Origin: Companilactobacillus pabuli
GTDB lineage: Bacteria > Bacillota > Bacilli > Lactobacillales > Lactobacillaceae
Assembly: GCF_014058425.1 (NCBI RefSeq)
Contig: NZ_CP049366.1
Span: 1-64,000 of the forward strand
DNA: 64,000 bases
Reading direction: 5' to 3'
Part shown: positions 21,640 through 30,582 of the stretch, piece by piece
How the letters are laid out: each line of letters begins with the position of its first letter
Position numbering within the stretch: the first letter of the stretch is position 1
Position numbers and translations under genes: made by a program
Notes under the pieces: model-generated
Database searches by the model: none
The model's input: the letters and a program-made list of their open reading frames with translations, nothing else
Told to the model about the DNA's origin: nothing

Positions 21640-22881
21640 ATGACAGAGACAAAAAAAGTAGTTTTAGCATATTCCGGTGGATTGGACACATCAGTAGCCA
21701 TTCCGTGGTTGAAAAATAAAGGATACGACGTTATTGCATGTTGTATCAATGTTGGTGAAGGAAAAGATCTTGAGTTTATCAAGAACAAAGCGATTGACGC
21801 TGGTGCAGTTGATGCAATTGCCATTGATGCTTTAGATGAATTCGCTGACGATTACGCATTAGTAGCATTACAAGGACATACCCTCTATGAAGGTATTTAT
21901 CCTCTTCTCTCTGCCTTATCCCGACCTCTTATTAGTAAAAAATTAGTAGAAATTGCCAAAGAAAATGATGCAGTTGCCATTGCCCATGGCTGTACCGGAA
22001 AAGGTAACGATCAAGTTCGTTTTGAAGTTGCCATCCACGCTTTGGCTCCAGAAATGACCGTGTTAGGACCTGTTCGTGATTGGCACTGGTCACGTGAAGA
22101 AGAAATCGAATTTGCCAAGGAACACAATATTCCAATTCCGATTGATTTGGATTCACCATATTCTATCGATGCCAATATTTGGGGTCGTGCTAATGAATGT
22201 GGTGTTTTGGAAGATCCTTGGAACGAAGCACCAGAAGATGCTTTTGACATCACTAATCCAATTGAAAAAACACCAGACGAACCAACTAGTATCGAAATTG
22301 CCTTTGAAAAGGGTGTTCCTGTTTCACTAGATGGTGAAAAGATGAAGTTCTCAGATATGATTCAAGAACTAAATGTGATTGCTGGCGAAAATGGTATCGG
22401 CAGAATCGACCACATCGAAAATCGTTTGGTTGGTATCAAGTCACGTGAAGTCTATGAAACACCTGCAGCAGCAGTTTTGTTGAAAGCTCACAAAGAACTT
22501 GAAGATTTGACACTAGAACGTGATTTGGCTCATTTCAAGCCATATATTGAAAAACAATTGAGCGATACAATTTATAACGGGCTATGGTTCTCACCATTGA
22601 TGGATTCATTGTTGGCCTTCTTGCATGAAAGTCAAAAGACCGTTAATGGAGTTATTAAGTTGAAGTTGTTCAAGGGTAACGTTTTGGTTCAAGGACGTAA
22701 ATCACCAAATTCTCTATATGACAAAGATTTGGCAACTTACACTTCAGCTGACTCATTCGACCAAGAAGCTGCTCAAGGATTCATCAAACTATGGGGACTT
22801 CCAACACAAGTTTCCGCTCAAGTTAGCGAAAAAGCTGCTCAACAAAAGAATGAAGCTGACCATACTGAGGTGAACCAATGA
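21640..22881 (+). CDS. argG: Argininosuccinate synthase
   Basis: 413 residues. The ATP-pyrophosphatase loop AYSGGLDTS (residues 10-18) and the [13 protein letters not shown] block are diagnostic. It joins citrulline and aspartate with ATP to argininosuccinate in the cytosol, the penultimate step of arginine synthesis. Ribosome binding site GGGAGA. Its stop overlaps the start of argH by 4 bp (ATGA), showing a coupled argGH operon. No other arg genes are in the window, so citrulline must come from elsewhere. Confidence 0.97.
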   Translation: MTETKKVVLAYSGGLDTSVAIPWLKNKGYDVIACCINVGEGKDLEFIKNKAIDAGAVDAIAIDALDEFADDYALVALQGHTLYEGIYPLLSALSRPLISKKLVEIAKENDAVAIAHGCTGKGNDQVRFEVAIHALAPEMTVLGPVRDWHWSREEEIEFAKEHNIPIPIDLDSPYSIDANIWGRANECGVLEDPWNEAPEDAFDITNPIEKTPDEPTSIEIAFEKGVPVSLDGEKMKFSDMIQELNVIAGENGIGRIDHIENRLVGIKSREVYETPAAAVLLKAHKELEDLTLERDLAHFKPYIEKQLSDTIYNGLWFSPLMDSLLAFLHESQKTVNGVIKLKLFKGNVLVQGRKSPNSLYDKDLATYTSADSFDQEAAQGFIKLWGLPTQVSAQVSEKAAQQKNEADHTEVNQ

Positions 22882-24260
22882 GTACCGAAAAGCTCTGGGG
22901 TGGAAGATTTTCACAACAAGCCGACAGTTGGGTAGATGAATTCGGTGCTTCAATCAGCTTTGATCAACAAATGGCTGACGAAGATATAACTGGATCTTTG
23001 GCTCACGTCAAAATGTTAGAAAAAACTGGAATTTTGAATCACGACGACGTTTCAAAAATAGTTGCTGGACTTGAGGATATTCAAAAGGACCTACATCAAG
23101 GTAAAATCCATTTCTCAGTTGAAAACGAAGATATTCATATGAATATTGAAAGTATTTTAACTGATCGAATTGGATCGGTGGCTGGTAAATTGCATACAGG
23201 ACGTTCAAGAAATGACCAAGTCGCAACTGATTTTCATTTGTACGTCAAGAATCGTTTACCTAAGATTATTGAAGAAATCAAAACTATCCAAACGACTTTA
23301 GTTAAATTAGCCAGTGAAAATGTCGAGACTATCATGCCAGGATATACTCACTTGCAACACGCTCAACCAATTTCTTATGGTCACTATTTAATGGCTTATT
23401 ATTCAATGTTGAAACGTGACGTGGAGAGATTTGAATTTAATCAAAAACACACTGATATTTCACCATTAGGTGCTGCAGCTTTAGCCGGAACAACTTTCCC
23501 AATCGATCGTCAATTTACAGCTGACGAATTAGGATTTGGAGAAGTTTATAGTAATTCACTAGATGCGGTGTCTGATCGTGATTTTGCCTTAGAATTTTTG
23601 AGTAACGCTTCAATTTTGATGCTACATTTATCTCGTTTTTGTGAAGAGTTGAGTATGTGGGTCAGTTACGAATTTAATTATTTGGAATTAAGCGACAAGT
23701 ACACGACGGGAAGTTCTATCATGCCTCAAAAGAAGAATCCTGATATGGCAGAACTTATCCGTGGCAAGAGTGGTCGAGTGTTTGGACATTTGTTCGGACT
23801 ACTTTCGACGATGAAGTCTTTACCTTTGGCTTATAACAAGGATCTTCAAGAAGATAAAGAAGGCGTTTTTGATACTGTCAAAACTATTCTGCCAGCTTTG
23901 AGAGTGTTCAACGGGATGCTTTCGACTGTTAAAGTTAAAAAAGATAACATGTACAAAGCTACTACGCACGACTTTTCAAACGCGACTGAATTGGCTGATT
24001 ACTTGGCTACGAAAGGGATTCCTTTTAGACAAGCACACGGAATCGTTGGAGAATTAGTTTTGAAAGGTATTCAAAGTGGTCAAAACTTACAGGATATTTC
24101 GATGGCTGACTTTAAGAAAATTTCACCTTTGATTGAAGAAGACGTTTACGATGTGTTGAAACCAGAAGTTGCCGTTGAAAGAAGAAATTCTTATGGTGGT
24201 ACAGGCTTTAAACAAGTTCGTGAACAAATTGAAAAAGCTCAAGAAGAATTAGGTTTATAA
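22878..24260 (+). CDS. argH: Argininosuccinate lyase
   Basis: 460 residues. The superfamily signature [20 protein letters not shown] with the catalytic Ser loop is present, as are [14 protein letters not shown] and [16 protein letters not shown] ([14 protein letters not shown]). It splits argininosuccinate into arginine and fumarate. It is coupled to argG by an ATGA overlap and followed by a terminator, so argGH is a two-gene operon. Confidence 0.97.
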   Translation: MSTEKLWGGRFSQQADSWVDEFGASISFDQQMADEDITGSLAHVKMLEKTGILNHDDVSKIVAGLEDIQKDLHQGKIHFSVENEDIHMNIESILTDRIGSVAGKLHTGRSRNDQVATDFHLYVKNRLPKIIEEIKTIQTTLVKLASENVETIMPGYTHLQHAQPISYGHYLMAYYSMLKRDVERFEFNQKHTDISPLGAAALAGTTFPIDRQFTADELGFGEVYSNSLDAVSDRDFALEFLSNASILMLHLSRFCEELSMWVSYEFNYLELSDKYTTGSSIMPQKKNPDMAELIRGKSGRVFGHLFGLLSTMKSLPLAYNKDLQEDKEGVFDTVKTILPALRVFNGMLSTVKVKKDNMYKATTHDFSNATELADYLATKGIPFRQAHGIVGELVLKGIQSGQNLQDISMADFKKISPLIEEDVYDVLKPEVAVERRNSYGGTGFKQVREQIEKAQEELGL

Positions 24261-24270
24261 AAAATTAAAT

Positions 24271-24318
24271 TAGGATTACTTTGATCACTTTTTGTGGTTA
24301 AGGTAGTCCTATTTTTTT
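24271..24318 (+). terminator. argGH terminator
   Basis: TAGGATTACTTTGATCAC pairs with GTGGTTAAGGTAGTCCTA, followed by seven Ts. Confidence 0.9.
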
Positions 24319-24331
24319 GTTGTGGGATGAT

Positions 24332-24496
24332 GCCGTCGTCCGTTCTGCTTTGTGGACGCTGGAACGTACTGGGCGCAACTTGAAGCTAATTCCAGAACCG
24401 GGAATCATCTCCAAGCTTGGCCTTTCACTAAGCAATAAATTGCTAAGTGAAATTTCAGTACTGAGCATCCACAAAGCTGCCACTCCCGACTGGATA
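24332..24496 (+). repeat. Palindromic element, copy C (+)
   Basis: About 165 bp. Arms GCTTTGTGGA / TCCACAAAGC, second stem GTACTG/CAGTAC, apical stem TTTCACTAAGCAAT / ATTGCTAAGTGAAA. It forms a convergent pair with copy D and shares arm type with copy J. Confidence 0.9.
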
Positions 24497-24538
24497 ACGT
24501 CATTTATTGTTTGTTTCAAATAATTTAAAGTCAAAAAT

Positions 24539-24597
24539 AGCATCTATTCAGATATATAGGCGATTAACGACTAGCATTATCTGAATAGATGCTTTTT
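24539..24597. terminator. Bidirectional terminator between copies C and D
   Basis: AGCATCTATTCAGATA pairs with TATCTGAATAGATGCT (last bases shifted by one), with T-runs on both sides. It is one of several terminators here sharing a CATCTAT/ATAGATG core. Confidence 0.88.
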
Positions 24598-24625
24598 GTT
24601 TGACTGTATAAAAATATAAAACCAC

Positions 24626-24796
24626 TCTCCAGTCCGGAATAGCAAAGAAAATTGGCTCAAATGTGAAATTTCTCTTGGCAATTTATTGCCTAGTGAAAGG
24701 TCGAGCTTGAAGACTTTGCCCGGGTCTGGGCTTAGCAAAGGCTCCAAGTCGTGCCCACATTGTTCCAGCCAAATTTTCTTTGCTATGGAGGACGGC
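24626..24796 (-). repeat. Palindromic element, copy D (-)
   Basis: About 171 bp, reverse orientation. Arms AGCAAAGAAAATTtGGCT / AGCCAATTTTCTTTGCT, second stem AATGTG/CACATT, third stem CTTGGAGCCTTTGC / GCAAAGTCTTCAAG. Outer ends use GTCC/GGAC, unlike copies A and C (GTCG/CGAC). It ends about 130 bp before the acyltransferase gene. Confidence 0.9.
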
Positions 24797-24923
24797 ATTC
24801 TCCACCCTCTATCTAAGATTTTCTTATTTTACCCTTACCAAATCATCAAGACCGCGCCACTACTGGGATGCTATAACTTATATATGCTTTAGAAACGGTA
24901 AGAAATGTAACAGAGGTGACTTT

Positions 24924-26141
24924 TTGGCTGAAGTAAAAACTAGAAAAAAGAAATATCTCCATGAAGTGGACCTGATGCGCGTGCTTTTCATTGGTGGGGT
25001 GTTGTTGAATCATACGACAACCGCTTTTAGAAATAATGTCGGCAGTGGATCGGGGAGTGAGTTGTTCTTAGAGGCTTCTCACTTGGCACTTCACTTTACC
25101 AGAATGGGTTTCATGTTTATGACAGGACTAGTTTTGGTACTAAATTATTACAATAAAGAACATCATTGGCTGAAGTTTTGGAAGAAACGTTATATCAGCG
25201 TTGGAATTCCTTATATTGGCTGGAATGCCATTATGATGTGGTTCACGACAATTACAGCTGGAATTGCCCTGAATTGGCCTAATTACTTCCAGAATTTATT
25301 TGATGCAATTATTCATGGTAACAAATTCTACATGTACTATATTATTGTTACTTTCCAGTTGTATTTGATTTTTCCACTACTGGTCTACATGTTTAAGAAG
25401 TTTAAAAATCATCATTTGGCTGTTTTAACTGTCAGTGCCGTCCTCCAGCTACTCTTAGTAATTGGAATTAAATATTGGTTGCCAGGAGTTGACCGTGACG
25501 GTTGGTGGTACTTATTTAGAGCCTATGGATTAAACATTTTAGTTTATCAATTTTACTTTATCGCTGGAGCTTTCGTAGCTATTCACTATGATCAAGTAGA
25601 TCGTTTTATCGAAAAAAATCACCGTATGATTGGTTGGTCAACTTTGGCTTTGGCAATTGGTACGGTTGCATTATTCTTTGGAAATATTAATATTTTGAAA
25701 CTCAGTTTGAGTGCCAGCTTATCAATTCACCAACCATTAATTTTTATTTATGACACGTTCATGATTGCATTTGTTTTCTGGATTGGTCGTCAATATGCTC
25801 ACGCTAGAAATCATGGTTTTCCAAATTGGTTAGAAAAAATTATTAAAAATATGTCAAAAGTTTCCTTTGGGATTTATTTAGTCCAAACAATTCCAGTAAC
25901 AATACTCTATGGAATCTTGAGTGTAATTCATTTACCTTCAATCGTAACGTTGTTGCTATTGCCATTCGGTTACGCTTTCGTGTTAGGAGGATCATTCTTA
26001 ATTTCTTGGTTCTGCTACAAGGTACCACCATTTGGAATTTTAATTGGACGCCCACAACACATATTTAGTGCAAAAAAAGCTAAAGGAGTAGTTGAAAATG
26101 TCAAAAATAACGAATCAATTAAACAAACAGTTAAGGAATAA
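24924..26141 (+). CDS. Acyltransferase family 3 membrane protein
   Basis: 405 residues from a TTG at 24924 with ribosome binding site AGAGGTGA five bases earlier; the open frame before it runs through repeat D and is not coding. After a basic N-terminus, HEVDLMRVLFIGGVLLNHTT holds the conserved family His, and about ten membrane helices follow. Such proteins O-acylate sugars, lipids or peptides at the membrane. Its end overlaps the next gene by 44 bp, so it is part of an operon with the CoA ligase and a substrate-binding protein. Confidence 0.85.
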   Translation: MAEVKTRKKKYLHEVDLMRVLFIGGVLLNHTTTAFRNNVGSGSGSELFLEASHLALHFTRMGFMFMTGLVLVLNYYNKEHHWLKFWKKRYISVGIPYIGWNAIMMWFTTITAGIALNWPNYFQNLFDAIIHGNKFYMYYIIVTFQLYLIFPLLVYMFKKFKNHHLAVLTVSAVLQLLLVIGIKYWLPGVDRDGWWYLFRAYGLNILVYQFYFIAGAFVAIHYDQVDRFIEKNHRMIGWSTLALAIGTVALFFGNINILKLSLSASLSIHQPLIFIYDTFMIAFVFWIGRQYAHARNHGFPNWLEKIIKNMSKVSFGIYLVQTIPVTILYGILSVIHLPSIVTLLLLPFGYAFVLGGSFLISWFCYKVPPFGILIGRPQHIFSAKKAKGVVENVKNNESIKQTVKE

Positions 26142-27615
26142 TATGAATCAAGAAATAATTAAGGATGAAAAGCTAAATCGTTGGTATAAAGGCTTTGAAG
26201 TTGCCGACGATGTTCGGATGTTACGTGAAGAATTTTTAGACTTGCACATTGGATACGGTGACGTAGTTTTAGTTTGTTTGTCCAACACTGCAGCTTATCC
26301 TTTAATAACACAAGCGCTTTGGGAAGTTGGAGCAGTGATGCATCCAGTCGCTGCCACAACGCCAGAAAAGGAATTACAACAAGAATTAAAAGAACACGAT
26401 TATGTGGCTTCTATTGTTGGTCAAACACTAGTCGATGCGGCTTTAGATGATCGTGTGGCAATTGTTTCAGCACTACACTTGCAAACTTATTCTTTATTAC
26501 ACATCATTCGTGACCGTAGTTTAATGGGACATGATGCTAAAGTTCCCGATGAAGATGATTTAGCGTTGATTATGAATACTTCTGGAACTACTGGTAAGCC
26601 CAAACGTGTTGGTTTGACGCATAGAATTTTGTTGAATGGTGTCAAACATGATATTGAAAGCCACAAGATGACATCTGAAGATACTAGTTTGTTGGTTATG
26701 CCGATGTTTCATATCAATGCTCAAGCAGTGGTGATTTTGGCAACTAGATTATCCGGTGGTAAGTTAGTAATTGCTGAAAAATTCAGTGCTTCTAAGTTTT
26801 GGAATCAAGTTAAAGAGAATGGTGTTACTTGGGTATCAGTCGTACCAACTATCGTTAATATCTTGTTGATCAATCAAAAGGCCAATGAAAGCTACAGTGA
26901 TGATATTCGTTTACGTTTCGTTAGATGTTCGTCATTTGCTTTGCCGCTTGATAAACTGACTGCCTTTCAAACACGTTTTCATACGAGAATTTTGGAAGGA
27001 TATGGGATGACCGAAACTGCTAGTCAATGTACGATCAATCCATTTGATGCACCAAAAGTTGGTTCAGCTGGGAAGCCATTTGAAACTGATTTAGGAATTA
27101 TGGTTAATGAACAAATTACTAAACGACCTAAACAAATCGGTGAAATTGTTGTCCGTGGCGACCATGTTATTAGTGATTACTTAGATCCACATCCAGATTC
27201 GTTCAAAGATGGTTGGTTTTTAACTGGTGATTTAGGATATTTGGATGAAGATGGCTACTTGTTTGTTAAAGGACGCAAAAAAGACATCATCAACCACGGT
27301 GGCGAAAAAGTAGCTCCCGCCCAGGTTGAAAATGCCTTGAGTCAATTGAATTTTATTAAAGAAGTTTCAGTTATTGGAACACCTGATACTCTTTATGGAG
27401 AAGCAGTAACGGCGGTTGTTATCAGCAATGGCGAACAAGATGAAGAATTAGAACGTCAAAAAATCATGGCTCATGCCAAGGCAACTTTAGCTACTTATGA
27501 GCAACCAACGAGAATTTTCTTCGTTAAAGATTATCCTCGTAATGCCACGGGTAAAGTTATTCGTTTGAAATTACGCCAACAAGTGATGTCAACTTTAGTT
27601 AGGAGTGCTGGATGA
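26098..27615 (+). CDS. AMP-dependent acyl-CoA synthetase/ligase, paralogue 1
   Basis: 505 residues from the ATG at 26098, set by AAAGGAG 9 bp earlier and by alignment with the paralogue at 31395-32897. Adenylation motifs are present: A3 MNTSGTTGKPKRVGLTH, A5 GYGMTETASQ, A7 TGDLGYLDEDGYLFVKGRKKD and the C-terminal catalytic lysine in RNATGKVIRL. It activates a carboxylic acid as acyl-AMP and forms a thioester, probably with CoA. The second gene of the acyltransferase / ligase / binding-protein operon; substrate unknown. Confidence 0.88.
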   Translation: MSKITNQLNKQLRNNMNQEIIKDEKLNRWYKGFEVADDVRMLREEFLDLHIGYGDVVLVCLSNTAAYPLITQALWEVGAVMHPVAATTPEKELQQELKEHDYVASIVGQTLVDAALDDRVAIVSALHLQTYSLLHIIRDRSLMGHDAKVPDEDDLALIMNTSGTTGKPKRVGLTHRILLNGVKHDIESHKMTSEDTSLLVMPMFHINAQAVVILATRLSGGKLVIAEKFSASKFWNQVKENGVTWVSVVPTIVNILLINQKANESYSDDIRLRFVRCSSFALPLDKLTAFQTRFHTRILEGYGMTETASQCTINPFDAPKVGSAGKPFETDLGIMVNEQITKRPKQIGEIVVRGDHVISDYLDPHPDSFKDGWFLTGDLGYLDEDGYLFVKGRKKDIINHGGEKVAPAQVENALSQLNFIKEVSVIGTPDTLYGEAVTAVVISNGEQDEELERQKIMAHAKATLATYEQPTRIFFVKDYPRNATGKVIRLKLRQQVMSTLVRSAG

Positions 27616-28589
27616 GTAAGAAAAAGAAAAATTTAAAAAAATTATTGATCAGTGTCGTCTTAGTCTTTTGGGCAGCGATTGCAATTTATGGCTTTAAACA
27701 GACGGATGCTGGAGCCGCTACTTCCGGATTAGAAACAGTGACGATTGGTTATCAAAAAGGTGATCCGTTCGATATTGCCAAGCAACGTGGTGAATTTTCT
27801 AAGAAGATGGAGAAGAAAGGCTATAAAGTGGTTTTTAAAGAGTTCTCTGATGGAAATTCTCTAATGCAAGCTTTGAAAGCTGGTAGTGTTGATTATGCCA
27901 GAACTGGAGATACACCACCGGTTTCAGCACTTTCGACTGGGACAAAATTGACTTACGTCGCTGCCAGTTCATCGAAGGCTAAAGGTTCCGGTATCTTAGT
28001 TAAGAATTCTTCAAGCATTTCTTCAATTAAAGATTTGAAAGGTAAGAAAGTTGCCTATACTAAAGGGACTAGTTCTCAATACATGTTACTAGCAGCTTTG
28101 AAGAAAGCCGGTATGAGTCCTGATGACATCACTTGGGTCAACATGGATCAATCCAGTGCCAGCGTAGCCTTTTCTAAAGGTAAGGTCGATGCTTGGTCAA
28201 CTTGGGATCCATACACAGCTCAAGCACAATTGACACAAAATGCTAAATTAGTGACAAACGGTGTTGGAATTACTAATAATCGTGATTATATTTTAACAAC
28301 GAAAAGTTATGCCAAGAAGAATACTGAAATTTCGAAGTATTTGATCAAGTATCTACAAGAAGATATGAAATGGGCTAACAACAATCACAGTGAGTTGATT
28401 ACGATGATGAGTAAATCGTTGAAAGTTTCTAAGTCGGTCGTTAAGAAGATGATAGGACGCCGAACTTATGGAATTAGTACGATGAATAGCACGTATGTTA
28501 AGGAAGAACAAAAGATTGCTGACTTGTTTTATGAAGAAGGTTTGATTGAAAATAAAGTTACAGTTAGCGATTCTGGAAATTATAAATAA
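27612..28589 (+). CDS. ABC substrate-binding protein, SsuA/TauA-like
   Basis: 325 residues, overlapping the ligase by ATGA. The N-terminus has a basic stretch and one hydrophobic segment (LLISVVLVFWAAIAIYGF) but no lipobox Cys, so it may stay anchored by an uncleaved helix; family members in Gram-positives are usually lipoproteins. TVTIGYQKGDPFDIAKQRG and VDAWSTWDPYTAQAQ match sulfonate/taurine/nitrate-type binding proteins. The matching permease and ATPase are not downstream but lie 1.3 kb away on the opposite strand (29860-31391). Confidence 0.85.
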   Translation: MSKKKKNLKKLLISVVLVFWAAIAIYGFKQTDAGAATSGLETVTIGYQKGDPFDIAKQRGEFSKKMEKKGYKVVFKEFSDGNSLMQALKAGSVDYARTGDTPPVSALSTGTKLTYVAASSSKAKGSGILVKNSSSISSIKDLKGKKVAYTKGTSSQYMLLAALKKAGMSPDDITWVNMDQSSASVAFSKGKVDAWSTWDPYTAQAQLTQNAKLVTNGVGITNNRDYILTTKSYAKKNTEISKYLIKYLQEDMKWANNNHSELITMMSKSLKVSKSVVKKMIGRRTYGISTMNSTYVKEEQKIADLFYEEGLIENKVTVSDSGNYK

Positions 28590-28594
28590 TAAAT

Positions 28595-28622
28595 GAGGCG
28601 GCCGGTTGGTCGTCTTTTTTTT
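28595..28622 (+). terminator. Intrinsic terminator
   Basis: GGCGGCC pairs with GGTCGTC, including G-U pairs, followed by a T-run. Confidence 0.75.
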
Positions 28623-28745
28623 GCCATTAGATGTAACGATAACATAACGGTAAAATTTACTTTCCTAGGCAAAAGCAACCGTCAACTTCTAGTTAAATTA
28701 TCTCCGTCAGGATAAAATATTAAGTAATCAAAGGGGGATTTTTCA

Positions 28746-29258
28746 ATGAAAATTGGTTTGCAACTACAACAACAGCGGATACGTCACAACATGTCACAAA
28801 ATGATCTAGCCGAAAAACTACACATTTCTCGACAATCGATTTCCAAATGGGAGAATGGTGGCAGTTTGCCTAGCTTTAATAATGTAGTGGCAATCAGTGA
28901 TCTGTTTGATATTTCCTTAGATGAGTTGATTCGGGGGGATGAAGAATTGATGGACAAATTGAAAAATGACGGGAAAATAAGGTTAAATTATGTTGAAACT
29001 ATTATTTTTGGTGGAATTGGTTTAGGAATAGTTTTGTTGATTTTACTCAGCTTATTTAAAATGCCCAGTGATATTGTTAAAGCTTGGATCCTCGTTATTG
29101 CCTTTGCAGGTAAATTAGGAGTACTTATGAATCTTGAGTGGAGGTATGTTAATCGTAGTTTAACAAAGAAAGCCGTTTTTTGGGGAGTTATAGTGATGGC
29201 TATGACTGTGACTGACTCGTTACTTAGTATGTGGATAGGATTTACTGCAGGACTATAG
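28746..29258 (+). CDS. XRE-family regulator with C-terminal membrane helices
   Basis: 170 residues. A full HTH domain lies at residues 1-65 (NMSQNDLAEKLHISRQSISKWENGGSLPS), then a short charged linker and three hydrophobic segments (IIFGGIGLGIVLLILLSLF, AWILVIAFAGKLGVLM, AVFWGVIVMAMTVTDSLL). This domain pairing is common in Firmicutes, and the helices presumably tether or sense at the membrane. It lies between the two convergent halves of the transport locus and may regulate it. Ribosome binding site AAGGGGGA. Confidence 0.85.
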   Translation: MKIGLQLQQQRIRHNMSQNDLAEKLHISRQSISKWENGGSLPSFNNVVAISDLFDISLDELIRGDEELMDKLKNDGKIRLNYVETIIFGGIGLGIVLLILLSLFKMPSDIVKAWILVIAFAGKLGVLMNLEWRYVNRSLTKKAVFWGVIVMAMTVTDSLLSMWIGFTAGL

Positions 29259-29268
29259 CAATTAAAAA

Positions 29269-29308
29269 AACAGCATCTATTTAGAAAAAATCCGAATAGA
29301 TGCTGTTT
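29269..29308. terminator. Bidirectional terminator
   Basis: AACAGCATCTATT pairs with AATAGATGCTGTT; it separates two convergent genes and belongs to the CATCTAT-core set. Confidence 0.9.
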
Positions 29309-29314
29309 AATTTT

Positions 29315-29731
29315 TTAGTTGTTGTCACTATCAGAAAAGTCCAAAACTGGTAAGGTCATAGCTGGAAAACCACTAGCAGAAGTCATCATCGAGACCATTG
29401 GTCTTAAATACGACAACAAAATTGAGGCTCCCTCTGTCTGCAATAACTGCAAGGCGTCACTATGAGGGAGAAGTTCGGAGACTTGAAAAAGCGTCATGAT
29501 TCTAGCAGTGATCGTGTAAGGAACGTTGTCGTTCTCTTGGTTGACAAAAATAGTTAAGTAAAGTGGAATATCATCATTCCAATCGATTTCTTCTTCACTA
29601 GGCATTTCTACTAAAGTGCCAATATCGGCGGAATCGAAGTCATTTTCAAAATCAAAATCGTCATTAACTTGGAAATCAAATTTTAGAACAGTAGGGTTCT
29701 CAAACTGTAAATACTTACTAGTCATATTCAT
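29315..29731 (-). CDS. SecB-like protein (DUF1149-like)
   Basis: 138 residues, very acidic (NDDFDFENDFDSADIG). The C-terminal half, TARIMTLFQVSELLPHSD then LLSYLRPMVSMMTSASGFPAMTLPVL, follows the SecB pattern of an R..IS..(T/S)..G.FP.L.L....F motif. Gram-positives mostly lack classical SecB; SecB-fold proteins of this type are annotated as DUF1149 or SecB-like and their clients are unknown. Ribosome binding site GGAG 9 bp before the ATG. Assignment by motif only. Confidence 0.6.
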   Translation of the reverse strand: MNMTSKYLQFENPTVLKFDFQVNDDFDFENDFDSADIGTLVEMPSEEEIDWNDDIPLYLTIFVNQENDNVPYTITARIMTLFQVSELLPHSDALQLLQTEGASILLSYLRPMVSMMTSASGFPAMTLPVLDFSDSDNN

Positions 29732-29805
29732 AAGCTTTTTCTCCAGTCATTTCTTACCATACTAGCATGGTTCCTAATTATTAACATTAATTTAGATACG
29801 ATATT

Positions 29806-29857
29806 AAAAAAATCCTGAAATATCTATTCTTATGATAGATAATTTCAGGATTTTTTT
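29806..29857 (-). terminator. Terminator of the minus-strand transport operon
   Basis: AAAAATCCTGAAATTATCTAT pairs with ATAGATAATTTCAGGATTTTT in the minus-strand transcript; the stem is perfect and T-runs lie on both sides. Confidence 0.92.
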
Positions 29858-29859
29858 GA

Positions 29860-30582
29860 TTAAGCAGTTTGTTGTTGTACTTCGGGTTCTTCCAAGATTT
29901 CACCAAGAACTCGATCAGCGACGATACCGATTTGACCAGCGTTGCGATTCTTAGGGCAATCTTCTTCATATGAATTAGTTGAATCTTTCATAACAACGAT
30001 ACGATCAGCCATTCGAGCAGCTTCTTCGACATCGTGGGTAACTAAGATAGTTGTTAGATTTTGTTTTTGACAGATATTTAAGATTAAGTCTTGCATCTTG
30101 CGTCTTGTCAAAGCATCCAAAGCTCCTAAAGGTTCGTCCAACAGTAAAATTTTAGGATGGCTCATTAAGGCTCTAGCCAAGGCGACACGTTGTTTTTGAC
30201 CACCAGATAATTGATTAGGAAAGTGATCAGCGTAGTCTCCTAGTTCAACTAAATCGAGTAATTCTTTGGCATGCGCTTTAGTGTTTTTATCTTTTGAACC
30301 AAAGGATAAATTGTCTAAAACGGACATCCAGGGAAGTAATCTATCTTCTTGGAACATTACGCGGATTAAAGATTTCGTATCAGTTGAATTGATTTGAACT
30401 GAACCACTAGTAGGTTTTTCCAAGCCAGCGATGAGGCGTAACAGAGTACTCTTACCACCACCACTCATACCAACTAAGGCGATAAATTCACCTTGATTGA
30501 TATCTAAATTTACATCGTGTAAAGCAGTTAAATTATTATAAGTTTTATTTACGTTTTTAATTGTAATCATTGAATTATTCAT
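29860..30582 (-). CDS. ABC transporter ATP-binding protein, SsuB/TauB-like
   Basis: 240 residues from the ATG at 30582, which shares its first base with the permease stop (TAATG) and has GGAG 9 bp earlier. Walker A GMSGGGKSTLL, signature LSGGQKQRVALARAL, Walker B ILLLDEPLGALD and the switch His in TILVTHDVEEAARMADR are all intact. It energises the SsuABC-type importer together with the upstream permease; its binding protein is probably the one encoded at 27612-28589. Confidence 0.92.
   Translation of the reverse strand: MNNSMITIKNVNKTYNNLTALHDVNLDINQGEFIALVGMSGGGKSTLLRLIAGLEKPTSGSVQINSTDTKSLIRVMFQEDRLLPWMSVLDNLSFGSKDKNTKAHAKELLDLVELGDYADHFPNQLSGGQKQRVALARALMSHPKILLLDEPLGALDALTRRKMQDLILNICQKQNLTTILVTHDVEEAARMADRIVVMKDSTNSYEEDCPKNRNAGQIGIVADRVLGEILEEPEVQQQTA

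Noticed and set aside
24780-24923. 48-residue N-terminal extension of the acyltransferase
   Set aside because: It begins within repeat D and reads through non-coding DNA; the TTG at 24924 has AGAGGTGA and the family N-terminus.
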